Shown in pieces: positions 1-6,555 of a stretch of 35,397 nt of DNA; positions within the stretch are counted from its first letter, which is position 1; each line of letters begins with the position of its first letter. Under the pieces are notes generated by a model. It saw only the letters and a program-made list of their open reading frames with translations. It had not been told where the DNA came from and did not search any database. The position numbers and the translations under genes were made by a program. This stretch comes from a virus, in the IMG/VR virus record IMGVR_UViG_3300048672_000422, positions 1-35,397 of that record, one strand, 5' to 3'.

Positions 1-127
1 AAGGTACAGGATAATTAGGATCGTAACTAAATGGTAGGTCAATAATAGGAATTTCACCATAGGGATTTACTCCGTTCTCGTTTCCGATAATTACTTCTTC
101 CCAAATTGTTAAATCTTTTCCTCTGCC
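1..127. repeat. Terminal overlap, left copy (circular junction)
   Basis: Bases 1-127 are identical to 35271-35397. The repeat lies inside the portal gene, whose reading frame continues without a break from base 1 to base 35270. It therefore marks a circular or circularly permuted genome cut at an arbitrary point, and is not a physical terminal repeat. A length of exactly 127 matches a k-mer size commonly used by assemblers, which is an inference about its origin. Confidence 0.95.
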
Positions 128-757
128 TTTTGCCTTGAAAACTCTATGTTCTTTTTCTGTCCAGAAAACATAAGAGCGAACATCGCCTTCATTTGCAGAC
201 GATGATTGAGCAATATCTAAATTTGGATTTGATCCGATTGTGATTGTTTGGTCTGGATAAGATAAAACAAAAACCTCTGTTTCACCTTTCTGATTCTTAA
301 CCACATCATACATATATGGTGCCATTGGGATAAAATCATATCCAATTAGCTTCTCAGTTACTTCATCCATGCTTGTTTCAAAATAAGGAAACACTGCCAA
401 TGCACAATACTTGTGCTCGTTTAAAAGAGTGTCGATTTCTTTCATCGCAGTGTTAAAACAATTGTCTTTTAAAAGTTCCTGGTATTCTTGAGTATCCGCT
501 TCATTTTCAAGCGACCTAATCGGAGCCTCTTTGTATGCCTTAGCTTTCTTTTGAACAATCTTTTTAAGAATAGAATAATCCGCAACAGAGTAATTCATAT
601 AAGATTTTGGAAACATCTCTGCAAGTCGAGCAGTAACATACTTTGCCAGAAGACCTTCACGAATCTCGTAAGACTTATAAGCGTTTCTTTTTCGCTCTTG
701 GTTAGGAGTTGATTCAATTTCACTAATTATTTTTGATGCGTATTCTAAACTTAACAT
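1..757 (-). CDS. Portal protein, N-terminal part (split by the circular junction)
   Basis: This is the first half of the portal, the dodecameric ring at the capsid vertex through which DNA is packaged and to which the neck binds. The gene starts at ATG 757 after a good AGAGG ribosome site 5 bases upstream. It runs to base 1 and continues at base 35270 down to 34588, giving 479 aa in total. The order TerS-TerL-portal and the length near 480 aa fit the SPP1/phage-Mu-like portal families; I see no short diagnostic motif. The N-terminus is rich in charged helices. TerL ends 30 bp upstream. The identification rests on position, length and general composition. Confidence 0.85.
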   Translation of the reverse strand, partial: MLSLEYASKIISEIESTPNQERKRNAYKSYEIREGLLAKYVTARLAEMFPKSYMNYSVADYSILKKIVQKKAKAYKEAPIRSLENEADTQEYQELLKDNCFNTAMKEIDTLLNEHKYCALAVFPYFETSMDEVTEKLIGYDFIPMAPYMYDVVKNQKGETEVFVLSYPDQTITIGSNPNLDIAQSSSANEGDVRSYVFWTEKEHRVFKAKGRGKDLTIWEEVIIGNENGVNPYGEIPIIDLPFSYDPNYPVP

Positions 758-787
758 TTTAACCTCTTTTGAAAATGGTAATATGAA

Positions 788-2137
788 TTAAAAGATTTGA
801 ATAGGTGTATTTGGTTTGTGGTTTTCTACTTTGTGTGCCCAATATCCGATTGCGGTTGTTACGTGTTGCTCTCTTAAAGAGTCGTCTTCAACCAGATTTG
901 CACCTTTTTTGTATTGTGTTAATCTAAAACCTTCGACCGAATCTTTTGCCTGTTTATAAATAAACATTCTAGTTTTTCCGCTGGCAGATTTAAATAGGCC
1001 ATTTATCAAATTGTGTCTTTCCCTGATCGGTGGATTCGATCTAGCTATTTGCATTTCAAAATTAATAGCCCTTCCGTTTTTGGTTTTGTATCTCGATAAG
1101 AAATCTTTGATAATCTCGTAATCTGACCGATTATTCCTAGTGTCCTTGTGTGAACCAGAGGCATCACCGAAAACTCGAAATAAATGGCATTCAAGGTCTA
1201 ATACGCCACAATCTGCAAGCTCATCAAGAATGTTTTGAGTGCTCGCACCTTCAAGTAAAATAGTTTTTGCAACATGAAAGACTGAATTGATTACTTGTCC
1301 GACCGCTAGCGACATCGGCTTATTCTTTCCAATGTTGAAGTCATGCATTATGTCAATTGGAACATATTTATTGAATTGGTAATCTTCATTTATAAAATTA
1401 ACCGATGAGTCAAAAGAGTAATAGACAACATCTTGTGCAATCTCGATCCATTTACCTTCAAGCATTCGCATCGCTTGCTTTTCATCTAAGGTATCTCTTA
1501 ATTGTTCAATATACCATGCTGGCAAAAAAGGATTATCACTTGTTTTCGAATAAAAGACCCTCCTGGAATCAGTTTCGTTTGCAACAAAGTATTTATATGC
1601 CCAATGACTAGGGCTATCTGGATTGGTCGCACATATTAATAAATTCTCTTTAACGTGCGGACACCGACCAACACGCATTCTTATTTCGTCGTAAATCTCT
1701 TTGTCTTTGTTTTCTGTTAATTCTTCAATAACTGCCATTGAAAGTTCGTATGATCTAAATTTATTATAATTTCCATCATCCCAAGAAACGCCATAAATAA
1801 TGCTTTTATTAGGAAGCCTTATGGTCATATCCGCCTTGTTCCAATAATCCATTAAAAGCGGAAAATGCCTTAACAGTGTTGCCCAAATAGTGTTCTTCAT
1901 ATCCTTAAGCGTTCGCCTTCCAACCAATATTCCTGATCCTGGATTCATTATGGCATGTGTGGCGATTAAATGTGCGAGTAATAAAGACTTTGCTGATCCG
2001 ACCGATCCACTTAAAAGAATTTCCAAAGCACCTTTTTTAAAATCAAAATCACTTCTTATTAATTTAACAACCTTGTACTGAAAAGGAATTATTGTGGGAT
2101 CAAATTCTTCTAAAACTGGAGTTGATGAATTATTCAC
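788..2137 (-). CDS. terL: Terminase large subunit (TerL)
   Basis: This is the packaging motor: an N-terminal ATPase that pumps DNA through the portal and a C-terminal RNase H-like nuclease that cuts concatemers. The 449-aa protein has a Walker A loop GSVGSAKS (residues 44-51), a Walker B-like VIEE near residue 135 and the coupling motif ATNPDSP near 170. Candidate nuclease acidic residues lie in MHDF (about 265) and FGDASGS (about 345). It looks like the Terminase_3/PBSX type. The start is GTG at 2137, overlapping the TerS end by 8 bp, with a weak ribosome site that suggests translational coupling. No residues obviously needed for function are missing. Confidence 0.95.
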   Translation of the reverse strand: MNNSSTPVLEEFDPTIIPFQYKVVKLIRSDFDFKKGALEILLSGSVGSAKSLLLAHLIATHAIMNPGSGILVGRRTLKDMKNTIWATLLRHFPLLMDYWNKADMTIRLPNKSIIYGVSWDDGNYNKFRSYELSMAVIEELTENKDKEIYDEIRMRVGRCPHVKENLLICATNPDSPSHWAYKYFVANETDSRRVFYSKTSDNPFLPAWYIEQLRDTLDEKQAMRMLEGKWIEIAQDVVYYSFDSSVNFINEDYQFNKYVPIDIMHDFNIGKNKPMSLAVGQVINSVFHVAKTILLEGASTQNILDELADCGVLDLECHLFRVFGDASGSHKDTRNNRSDYEIIKDFLSRYKTKNGRAINFEMQIARSNPPIRERHNLINGLFKSASGKTRMFIYKQAKDSVEGFRLTQYKKGANLVEDDSLREQHVTTAIGYWAHKVENHKPNTPIQIF

Positions 2138-2549
2138 TAGATTCGTTTTTATCCACTTTGTAATTTAATTTAAAAGTGTTTTTAACATCGTCTGTAATAT
2201 CATGTTGAACCTTATCGCCATATATTTTATAAAATCTAGTTTTTAACATTCCCATTAAAACATAGGCATCAATATCTTTCGGATTAATCCCATCGATCTT
2301 TTGACCAGATGTTTTTGCCATTACTCTTGTTTCATAATAATTAAGAGCTTTACCAACCGCTATTTTTTTAGCATCTGCCCAATCTTGATGATCCTTTTCC
2401 CAATTATACATTGTAGATACACCTACATAAATATCAAATTTATCATAAAGAACACTTGGGAAAGAGTCGTAAGATTTACCAAGCTTCATGTGCTCAATTA
2501 AAAGCTTGCAATATTCTGGTTCAAATTTTCTATTTTTATCGTTTGCCAT
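2130..2549 (-). CDS. terS: Terminase small subunit (TerS)
   Basis: TerS recognises the packaging site and hands DNA to TerL. This 139-aa protein starts with ATG 2549, preceded by GAGGG about 5 bases upstream; a GTG two codons earlier lies too close to that site. Residues about 15-55 form a predicted helix-turn-helix (LYDKFDIYVGVSTMYNWEKD), followed by a helical segment for oligomerisation (AVGKALNYYETRVMA) and a charged tail. The call is supported by the position just before TerL and by the HTH; small terminases diverge quickly, so the family cannot be fixed. Confidence 0.85.
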   Translation of the reverse strand: MANDKNRKFEPEYCKLLIEHMKLGKSYDSFPSVLYDKFDIYVGVSTMYNWEKDHQDWADAKKIAVGKALNYYETRVMAKTSGQKIDGINPKDIDAYVLMGMLKTRFYKIYGDKVQHDITDDVKNTFKLNYKVDKNESSE

Positions 2550-2558
2550 AAACACCCT

Positions 2559-3803
2559 CTAAACTCGATCTAGTTTTAACTCTTCATAGGTTTGATTTGT
2601 AGACTCAAGGATGGCCTTTTTTCCAGTGTATTGCTCCCATCTTTTTATTGTTACATCGCAAAACCTCTCATCAAGTTCCATTGATCTGCACTTCCTATTG
2701 TTTTTTTCACAGGAAATTAAGGTGCTCCCAGAACCATTAAAGAAATCAACAACGACACTATTGGAATTCGAACTTATTTTTATTTCATTATCAATTAGCT
2801 CTATTGGCTTTGGCGTTGGATGGCCGCCCGTTTCTTGCTTGTTAGAAACTCTTCCATACTCCAAACATTTAGAATAATTAACATCTTTCAACCCATTGTT
2901 CCAAATAGCAGCCTTTCTAAAAAGTAATAGATATTCCACATCTGGACGATGTGATCCTCCCAATGGAATTGCGTTTGGCTTTTTCCAAAACAAAATATTA
3001 AAAGAATATCCGCTTTCGACTGCCCATTTTAAATAATCTGGAACCAAGTCTTTGTTGCAAAAAACATAACTGTTCATGATTCCTTTATTGAAAACAACTG
3101 GTAAAAGACCAAGGAATGCGTCTGGATCGAACTCGCAAAGATGTTTAATCGCATCTTCTAACTTTCTGGCAGCCTGCCCGACAACTTGACCATAGCCACC
3201 TTCAACTTGCATCCGATAAGGAGGATCGGTAAAAACCATGTCGGCCTTTTCTCCACTCATCAACTTCTCAACATCATCAATCATTGTACTATCACCACAC
3301 ATCAGTCTATGATTTCCTAATAGCCAAATATCACCACGTCTAGTTATCGGGTGGACAACTTCTGGCACTTCATCTTCATCTGACTGGGCTTCGAATTTCT
3401 CTATTGGTTCAATTACAAAATCTTTAATCCCTAACATGTCGATGTCAAAATCTGGGCCCAAGTCAAGCATTTCAGCATTTACCTTTGCTAGATCAAGAGA
3501 AGACCAATTGTGAATAGCATTGTCAGCGGTCATATAAGCATATTCTTCTGCTTCATCTTTAAAGTCTTGATAAATTACAGGAAGTTCATTTAATCCTGCT
3601 TGTTTTGCTGCTGCTATTCTTCCGTGACCACATAAAACATACCCAGAACGATTAGAAACAACTAAAGGATTTCTAAAACCAGTATGCTTTATTAATTTTG
3701 CTAGTCTTTCAATTTGTTCTTTTGGGTGTGTGTTGTTGTTTTTAGGATTTTCAACAAGAAGGTCTAAATCGACCATCTGGATTTCTTTTGCTTTTATTTC
3801 CAT
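2559..3803 (-). CDS. ParB-like nuclease domain fused to beta-class DNA methyltransferase
   Basis: This is a predicted DNA adenine-N6 or cytosine-N4 methyltransferase using S-adenosylmethionine. From ATG 3803 the protein is 414 aa. Residues about 10-95 are a ParB/sulfiredoxin-like domain with the CGHGR signature (near 58-62). Motif IV DPPY is at about 193-196, and the AdoMet-binding FFNGSGS motif I comes later (near 360), so the motif order is that of the beta class. ATG 3803 has AAGG 6-7 bases upstream, while an in-frame ATG at 3824 has no ribosome site. The gene lies just before TerS behind a strong promoter. Such ParB-MTase fusions are common in phages, often beside terminase genes. The target sequence is unknown. 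Confidence 0.9.
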   Translation of the reverse strand: MEIKAKEIQMVDLDLLVENPKNNNTHPKEQIERLAKLIKHTGFRNPLVVSNRSGYVLCGHGRIAAAKQAGLNELPVIYQDFKDEAEEYAYMTADNAIHNWSSLDLAKVNAEMLDLGPDFDIDMLGIKDFVIEPIEKFEAQSDEDEVPEVVHPITRRGDIWLLGNHRLMCGDSTMIDDVEKLMSGEKADMVFTDPPYRMQVEGGYGQVVGQAARKLEDAIKHLCEFDPDAFLGLLPVVFNKGIMNSYVFCNKDLVPDYLKWAVESGYSFNILFWKKPNAIPLGGSHRPDVEYLLLFRKAAIWNNGLKDVNYSKCLEYGRVSNKQETGGHPTPKPIELIDNEIKISSNSNSVVVDFFNGSGSTLISCEKNNRKCRSMELDERFCDVTIKRWEQYTGKKAILESTNQTYEELKLDRV

Positions 3804-3832
3804 ATATGCCTTGAAATGCTTCATTGCATTTT

Positions 3833-3848
3833 ATAAACGTGCGTTTAT
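3833..3848. promoter_or_regulatory. Palindrome at predicted late transcription start (operator candidate)
   Basis: ATAAACG and CGTTTAT form perfect 7-bp arms around a 2-base centre. The palindrome begins where transcription from the adjacent promoter (-10 at 3855-3860) is expected to start, a classic place for a repressor site. The binding protein is unknown; the Cro-like protein at 8114 or the ribbon-helix-helix-like protein at 4911 are candidates. Confidence 0.5.
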
Positions 3849-3854
3849 TTGGAT

Positions 3855-3883
3855 ATTAGAGAATTAAAAATTAGAAGTGTCAA
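3855..3883 (-). promoter_or_regulatory. Sigma-70-like promoter for the packaging/structural operon
   Basis: On the minus strand the -35 is TTGACA (3883-3878), a perfect match. The spacer is exactly 17 bases, and the -10 is TCTAAT (3860-3855), five of six matches. Transcription would start near 3848 and read into the methyltransferase, TerS, TerL and portal genes. It is the best consensus promoter I find in the genome. Confidence 0.7.
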
Positions 3884-3895
3884 GATTGTTTTAAA

Positions 3896-4222
3896 TTAAT
3901 CTCTTTCAAGTATTGATTCAATTTCTAGTTCTACATCTTCTTTGGTCATTGTCTCATCAATTACAATTCCCATTGCTTTAGCCTTTCTGATTATATGAAT
4001 TGGTATTTCATTTTTAAAGACCGGTACAATATGAGAATAATCTTTAATGTTTAATTTTCTTTTTAACTTATAACCATTAATCTTTTCATTCTCTGAAATC
4101 TTCTTTTGAATCATAAAAGATACTTCATATCTTAATGTTCTTTTATTTATGTCTGTTATTCCTAAGTCTCTTGCATACTTCAATTGTTTTTCAGTTGGCT
4201 TATAATTTAGTTCTTTTTCCAT
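3896..4222 (-). CDS. Hypothetical protein, 108 aa
   Basis: I do not recognise this protein. It is basic and mostly helical. The N-terminus holds a PTEKQLKYARDLGI stretch resembling a short motif seen in many unrelated phage and bacterial proteins, and the C-terminus is acidic and helical. The start is ATG 4222 with AGGA 7 bases upstream. It is the last gene before the promoter at 3855-3883 and follows a 333-bp non-coding gap. A structural or DNA-binding accessory role is possible but unsupported. Confidence 0.7.
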   Translation of the reverse strand: MEKELNYKPTEKQLKYARDLGITDINKRTLRYEVSFMIQKKISENEKINGYKLKRKLNIKDYSHIVPVFKNEIPIHIIRKAKAMGIVIDETMTKEDVELEIESILERD

Positions 4223-4522
4223 TTTTTATCCTGATTTTGAGCAAAAGAATGCCTTATATGCCCTGAGATGTCTTAATCTTTTAAGAAATCTTATTTAGCA
4301 TTTTCATTATCCGCGTAGCCAAAACCTGATGGCCAGTCTTCATCGATCTAAACTTGCTCCAGTATGTTTGAGCCGATCAATGTCGTTATCAGTTAACGCA
4401 ACTCCTAATTTTATCCGTCATCGTCGCAATTAGAATGCAGTCCTATATGATCAAGTTGCTTGCCATGCCGTGTTGCTTCTTGAAAGAGTAGGTACTAACT
4501 CCCCTCGGGGCTTTTATTTTTT
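4213..4522 (+). ncRNA. Candidate plus-strand non-coding RNA (low confidence)
   Basis: The gap 4223-4555 has no convincing reading frame on either strand. It is richer in G+C (about 40-43% in 4321-4500 by hand count) than the adjacent gene (13 of 60 in 4021-4080). A plus-strand hairpin plus T-tract closes it at 4501-4522, and a perfect TATAAT lies at 4201-4206, though its -35 is poor. In between are nested inverted repeats: GCAACT (4398-4403) with AGTTGC (4454-4459), enclosing CTAATT (4405-4410) with AATTAG (4428-4433). Other pairs are TCTTAA/TTAAGA (4271-4286) and TCAAG/CTTGA (4451-4483). A transcript would be antisense to the start of the 108-aa gene. The alternatives are a packaging site or a decayed gene. 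Confidence 0.35.
4501..4522 (+). terminator. Rho-independent terminator-like element, plus strand
   Basis: CCCCTCGGGG is followed directly by CTTTTATTTTTT on the plus strand. The stem is short (three pairs around a CTCG tetraloop), but the T-tract is strong. The minus-strand reading has no U-tract, so the element is directional. No plus-strand gene precedes it. Confidence 0.55.
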
Positions 4523-4555
4523 AAATTATCCGAATTTAAATGTAAACTAAATTTT

Positions 4556-4951
4556 CTATAATTCGTTTAATTCGATGCGTATAATTGTATAAACTTCTTT
4601 TGAATGATGTTTTCTTGACCTTACGCTGACAACATTACAATCATCAACGCCATGCTGAAATATTAAGTCTTCAAGCAGTTTTGGGAAGTTTGAAGCATCG
4701 CCACTGGTTTTAGATATTCGACCATCTTTTGTCATTATAGGGCAGAATATATCATAAGTGGTATAAACGCCATGCCTACCGGATTCAAACGCATTAAACA
4801 GGCTTTTAAGCTCGTTTAAATAGGGTTTAATCTGTTCATCGAACTGCTTTTTGAACTCTTGGTACTTTTTAGTTTTAAAGCGAATGCCTTGTCTATTGTT
4901 GCGATATGCATTATTTAAACTTAGCGGTTTTAGATTTAATTTTATTTCCAT
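4556..4951 (-). CDS. rusA: RusA-family Holliday junction resolvase
   Basis: RusA enzymes are dimeric nucleases that cut four-way DNA junctions, here probably resolving recombination or replication intermediates before packaging. The 131-aa length is typical. The N-terminal LSLNNAYRNNR segment matches the family's start. The catalytic block carries D85, N88, K91, D95 and D103/D104 in the order GD-x2-N-x2-K-x3-D then GVDD. The basic patch SRKHHSKE follows, and the protein ends in a beta strand. The start is ATG 4951 inside the end of the upstream gene, with little ribosome site, so it is probably translationally coupled. It partners logically with the ERF annealing protein. Confidence 0.9.
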   Translation of the reverse strand: MEIKLNLKPLSLNNAYRNNRQGIRFKTKKYQEFKKQFDEQIKPYLNELKSLFNAFESGRHGVYTTYDIFCPIMTKDGRISKTSGDASNFPKLLEDLIFQHGVDDCNVVSVRSRKHHSKEVYTIIRIELNEL

Positions 4952-5114
4952 TTAAAGATTTAACTTCTTTTTCAATCATTGAGTCAATAGCAGCTTGAAT
5001 TGATGCGTAGTTCATTAAAAGAAACTCCAGGTTTGAATCTGAAATTCTAAAAGAACACTTATTTGATTTAACCGCTTCTTGGTCTTTATTTAATGCACCC
5101 TTTGTTCTACTCAT
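4911..5114 (-). CDS. Small ribbon-helix-helix-like protein, 67 aa
   Basis: The middle of the protein has a beta strand (CSFRIS) followed by two predicted helices (about residues 27-50). This is the strand-helix-helix pattern of Arc/MetJ-type DNA-binding proteins, so it could be a regulator of the leftward operon. Both ends are strongly basic. It starts at ATG 5114 after a GGGG-containing ribosome site and overlaps both neighbours, ending 41 bp inside rusA. The fold assignment is inferred from the pattern only. Confidence 0.6.
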   Translation of the reverse strand: MSRTKGALNKDQEAVKSNKCSFRISDSNLEFLLMNYASIQAAIDSMIEKEVKSLNGNKIKSKTAKFK

Positions 5115-5685
5115 TTCTGCCCCATTGTTCTGCCATTGCGTCCGCTATTCCTTGAAATGTTTTTGATCTTATTTTTGCACTTTTGTTATCGCTGTACCAT
5201 TTAGGAAGTTTTTTACCAGAGGGGCTAATATAAAACTCACCCTTATTAACAATTTTTGTATGCATGAGAAGGGGTAAACCTTTAAGCCAAAGACAGGTTG
5301 TTTTTTGTGCCTCGTGCCCAAATTGCCAAGGTTGTATTATCTGGTCTGGTTTTCTTATCTTTGTAGAAATTACACTAACTGGATTCTCTATGCATATTTT
5401 TTTAATATTCAAGTCCATTAGTTTTTTTACAAACTCTAATGCATCTTTTTGTTCATTTATTTTTTTGTGAAAATGTTTTGCACCAGAAACCGCCAAATGG
5501 GTACAGGGCGGATGAGCGATCATTAAATCCCACCCTTGGTTAACCACCTCAAAAACATCACATTGAAAGTGATAAGGGCTGTTGTCATCACTCGGTATAA
5601 TATCGCACGACCAAGCATCGTGACCGAGCTTTCTAAATGCCTCTCGAACTGTTCCAGAATATTCACAAGCGACTAAAACTCTCAT
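5107..5685 (-). CDS. Small C5-cytosine DNA methyltransferase-like protein
   Basis: This is a phage-type C5 methyltransferase, predicted to transfer a methyl group from S-adenosylmethionine to cytosine. Motif I is the VACEYSGTVREAF segment (residues 5-17). The catalytic PPC loop is at 59-61 with the nucleophile C61, and the ENP form of motif VI is at 100-102. The C-terminal TFQGIADAMAEQWG segment resembles motif X. At 192 aa it is far shorter than classic Dcm enzymes and lacks an obvious target-recognition domain, as is common for this phage subfamily. It starts at ATG 5685 with AGGTAG upstream. No cognate restriction enzyme is present, so a role in protecting phage DNA is likely. Confidence 0.85.
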   Translation of the reverse strand: MRVLVACEYSGTVREAFRKLGHDAWSCDIIPSDDNSPYHFQCDVFEVVNQGWDLMIAHPPCTHLAVSGAKHFHKKINEQKDALEFVKKLMDLNIKKICIENPVSVISTKIRKPDQIIQPWQFGHEAQKTTCLWLKGLPLLMHTKIVNKGEFYISPSGKKLPKWYSDNKSAKIRSKTFQGIADAMAEQWGRNE

Positions 5686-5762
5686 AATCTACCTACCGCA
5701 TCTAAAATAATTAGTATTATTAACAACCCATGAAATATTATAAACAGTTTAAATAATTTCAT
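5682..5762 (-). CDS. 26-aa membrane microprotein
   Basis: A short frame fills what would otherwise be a 73-bp gap. It opens with an ATGA overlap on the stop of the 65-aa Zn-knuckle gene and closes with an ATGA overlap on the methyltransferase start. GGAG lies about 10 bases upstream. The peptide (MKLFKLFIIFHGLLIILIIL and six more residues) has a short basic N-terminus and one hydrophobic segment long enough to cross a membrane. Function is unknown. The double coupling argues that it is translated. Confidence 0.5.
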   Translation of the reverse strand: MKLFKLFIIFHGLLIILIILDAVGRL

Positions 5763-5956
5763 TCGAATCTTTCTCCGTTAATGTAACTTGGAAAAGGTCT
5801 TTCTGGTGGAATCTCGTCGATTTCTTTTTGTTCTAATTCTCTAAAACAATCCTGGCAGAATATTTCCTCATTGTCTTTTCCTGTTTCGGAAACAATGCAA
5901 AGCTCGCTGTCAAAATCACACTTCTGGCATTTTAAAAATCTTTTAATATAAATCAT
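5759..5956 (-). CDS. Small Zn-knuckle protein, 65 aa
   Basis: Two CxxC pairs (KCQKC at residues 9-13 and FCQDC near 33-37) form a predicted single zinc-binding knuckle or ribbon. An acidic, proline-containing tail follows. The start ATG 5956 overlaps the preceding stop (ATGA), indicating coupled translation. Such proteins are common in early phage operons, often as nucleic-acid or host-protein binders; no specific function can be given. Confidence 0.75.
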   Translation of the reverse strand: MIYIKRFLKCQKCDFDSELCIVSETGKDNEEIFCQDCFRELEQKEIDEIPPERPFPSYINGERFE

Positions 5957-6132
5957 TTTGATACTCGCTTGTTAAAAGTTTCAATCATTAAGTCTGCTCT
6001 TTCTTCATCAAATCCAAAACCAACCATTAATGATGTATATAACTGAACTCCGTTTTCCATTATCTTCCATTTTGATTTCAAATCCACAATTCCAAATAAT
6101 CCATTTTCTAACTGAACCTTGTAATATCTCAT
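5953..6132 (-). CDS. Hypothetical protein, 59 aa; first gene of the leftward operon
   Basis: I do not recognise this protein. It opens with a beta-rich YYKVQLENGLFGIVDL segment and ends in a charged helix. I chose ATG 6132 because GTGAGG lies 6 bases upstream. A longer in-frame start at 6225 would run through the promoter and inverted repeat and adds an atypical N-terminus. It is the promoter-proximal gene of the leftward unit and is coupled to the next gene by ATGA. Confidence 0.7.
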   Translation of the reverse strand: MRYYKVQLENGLFGIVDLKSKWKIMENGVQLYTSLMVGFGFDEERADLMIETFNKRVSK

Positions 6133-6151
6133 ATTAACCTCACTTTTATAA

Positions 6152-6160
6152 ATTGTACCA
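6152..6160 (-). promoter_or_regulatory. Extended -10 promoter for the leftward operon
   Basis: The minus strand reads TGG then TACAAT (five of six matches to TATAAT), the extended -10 arrangement. No good -35 is present, which such promoters tolerate. Transcription would start about 7 bases downstream, just before the GAGG ribosome site of the 59-aa gene. Confidence 0.5.
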
Positions 6161-6173
6161 CACTTTATGCTGT

Positions 6174-6194
6174 TTTTACCATTTCTAGGTAAAA
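6174..6194. promoter_or_regulatory. Inverted repeat upstream of the leftward promoter (operator candidate)
   Basis: TTTTACC (6174-6180) and GGTAAAA (6188-6194) are perfect 7-base arms separated by 7 bases, centred about 30 bases upstream of the -10 element. That position suits a regulator that blocks or aids polymerase. It is the clearest operator-like repeat in the divergent control region. Confidence 0.5.
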
Positions 6195-6215
6195 TTAATG
6201 TAAACCGCCTAACTA

Positions 6216-6278
6216 TTTGATTCAATTAGGTTGAAAATTATTCATTTTATTTGATTTACATACTCAATTAATTTGATT
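6216..6278 (+). repeat. Three TTTGATT repeats in the divergent control region
   Basis: TTTGATT occurs at 6216-6222, 6250-6256 and 6272-6278. The first two are followed by CAATTA, directly or after 8 bases. TTGAAA at 6231-6236 could act as a -35 for the rightward operon, with a poor -10 (TTTACA, 6255-6260) after an 18-base spacer. I see no strong rightward promoter. The repeats may be regulator sites, but in such AT-rich DNA they could also arise by chance. Confidence 0.35.
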
Positions 6279-6303
6279 AATTTACCAGCGAAAGGGAATT
6301 GAT

Positions 6304-6555
6304 ATGCACTTATTCGATAAAACAGGAATGAAATTTGGCTTTCTAACTATTATTAAGCCGCACGGCTTTACTGAATTGTTAATTACCAAGACGCTTAAAA
6401 AAGATCGACACCGCACCTATCTTTGCAAATGTGATTGCGGAAATGAAGTTGTTCGAGTTGGTAAAAGATTAAGTCAGGGAATTAAAGTCACATGCGACGA
6501 TAGAAATTGCAAAACAAGATTTAGACTTTTAAAACAAGGATTAATAAATGGGTAG
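6304..6555 (+). CDS. Small Zn-binding protein resembling the N-terminal domain of phage HNH/AP2 proteins
   Basis: At 83 aa it has the pattern GMKFGFLTII...YLCKCDCGNEV...G, ending in further cysteines (TCDDRNC). In many phage HNH or AP2 proteins this cysteine-bearing domain precedes the nuclease or DNA-binding domain; here it stands alone. Four or five cysteines could bind one zinc, and DNA binding is the likely role. It is the first gene of the rightward operon with an AAGGGA ribosome site and overlaps the next gene by 8 bp. Confidence 0.75.
   Translation: MHLFDKTGMKFGFLTIIKPHGFTELLITKTLKKDRHRTYLCKCDCGNEVVRVGKRLSQGIKVTCDDRNCKTRFRLLKQGLING

Noticed and set aside
4223-4555. A tRNA or tmRNA in the non-coding gap
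   Set aside because: No T-loop GTTCRA-type sequence, acceptor stem or CCA end was found on either strand.
6133-6225. An N-terminal extension of the 59-aa protein
   Set aside because: It would cover the extended -10 promoter and the inverted repeat; ATG 6132 has a good ribosome site.
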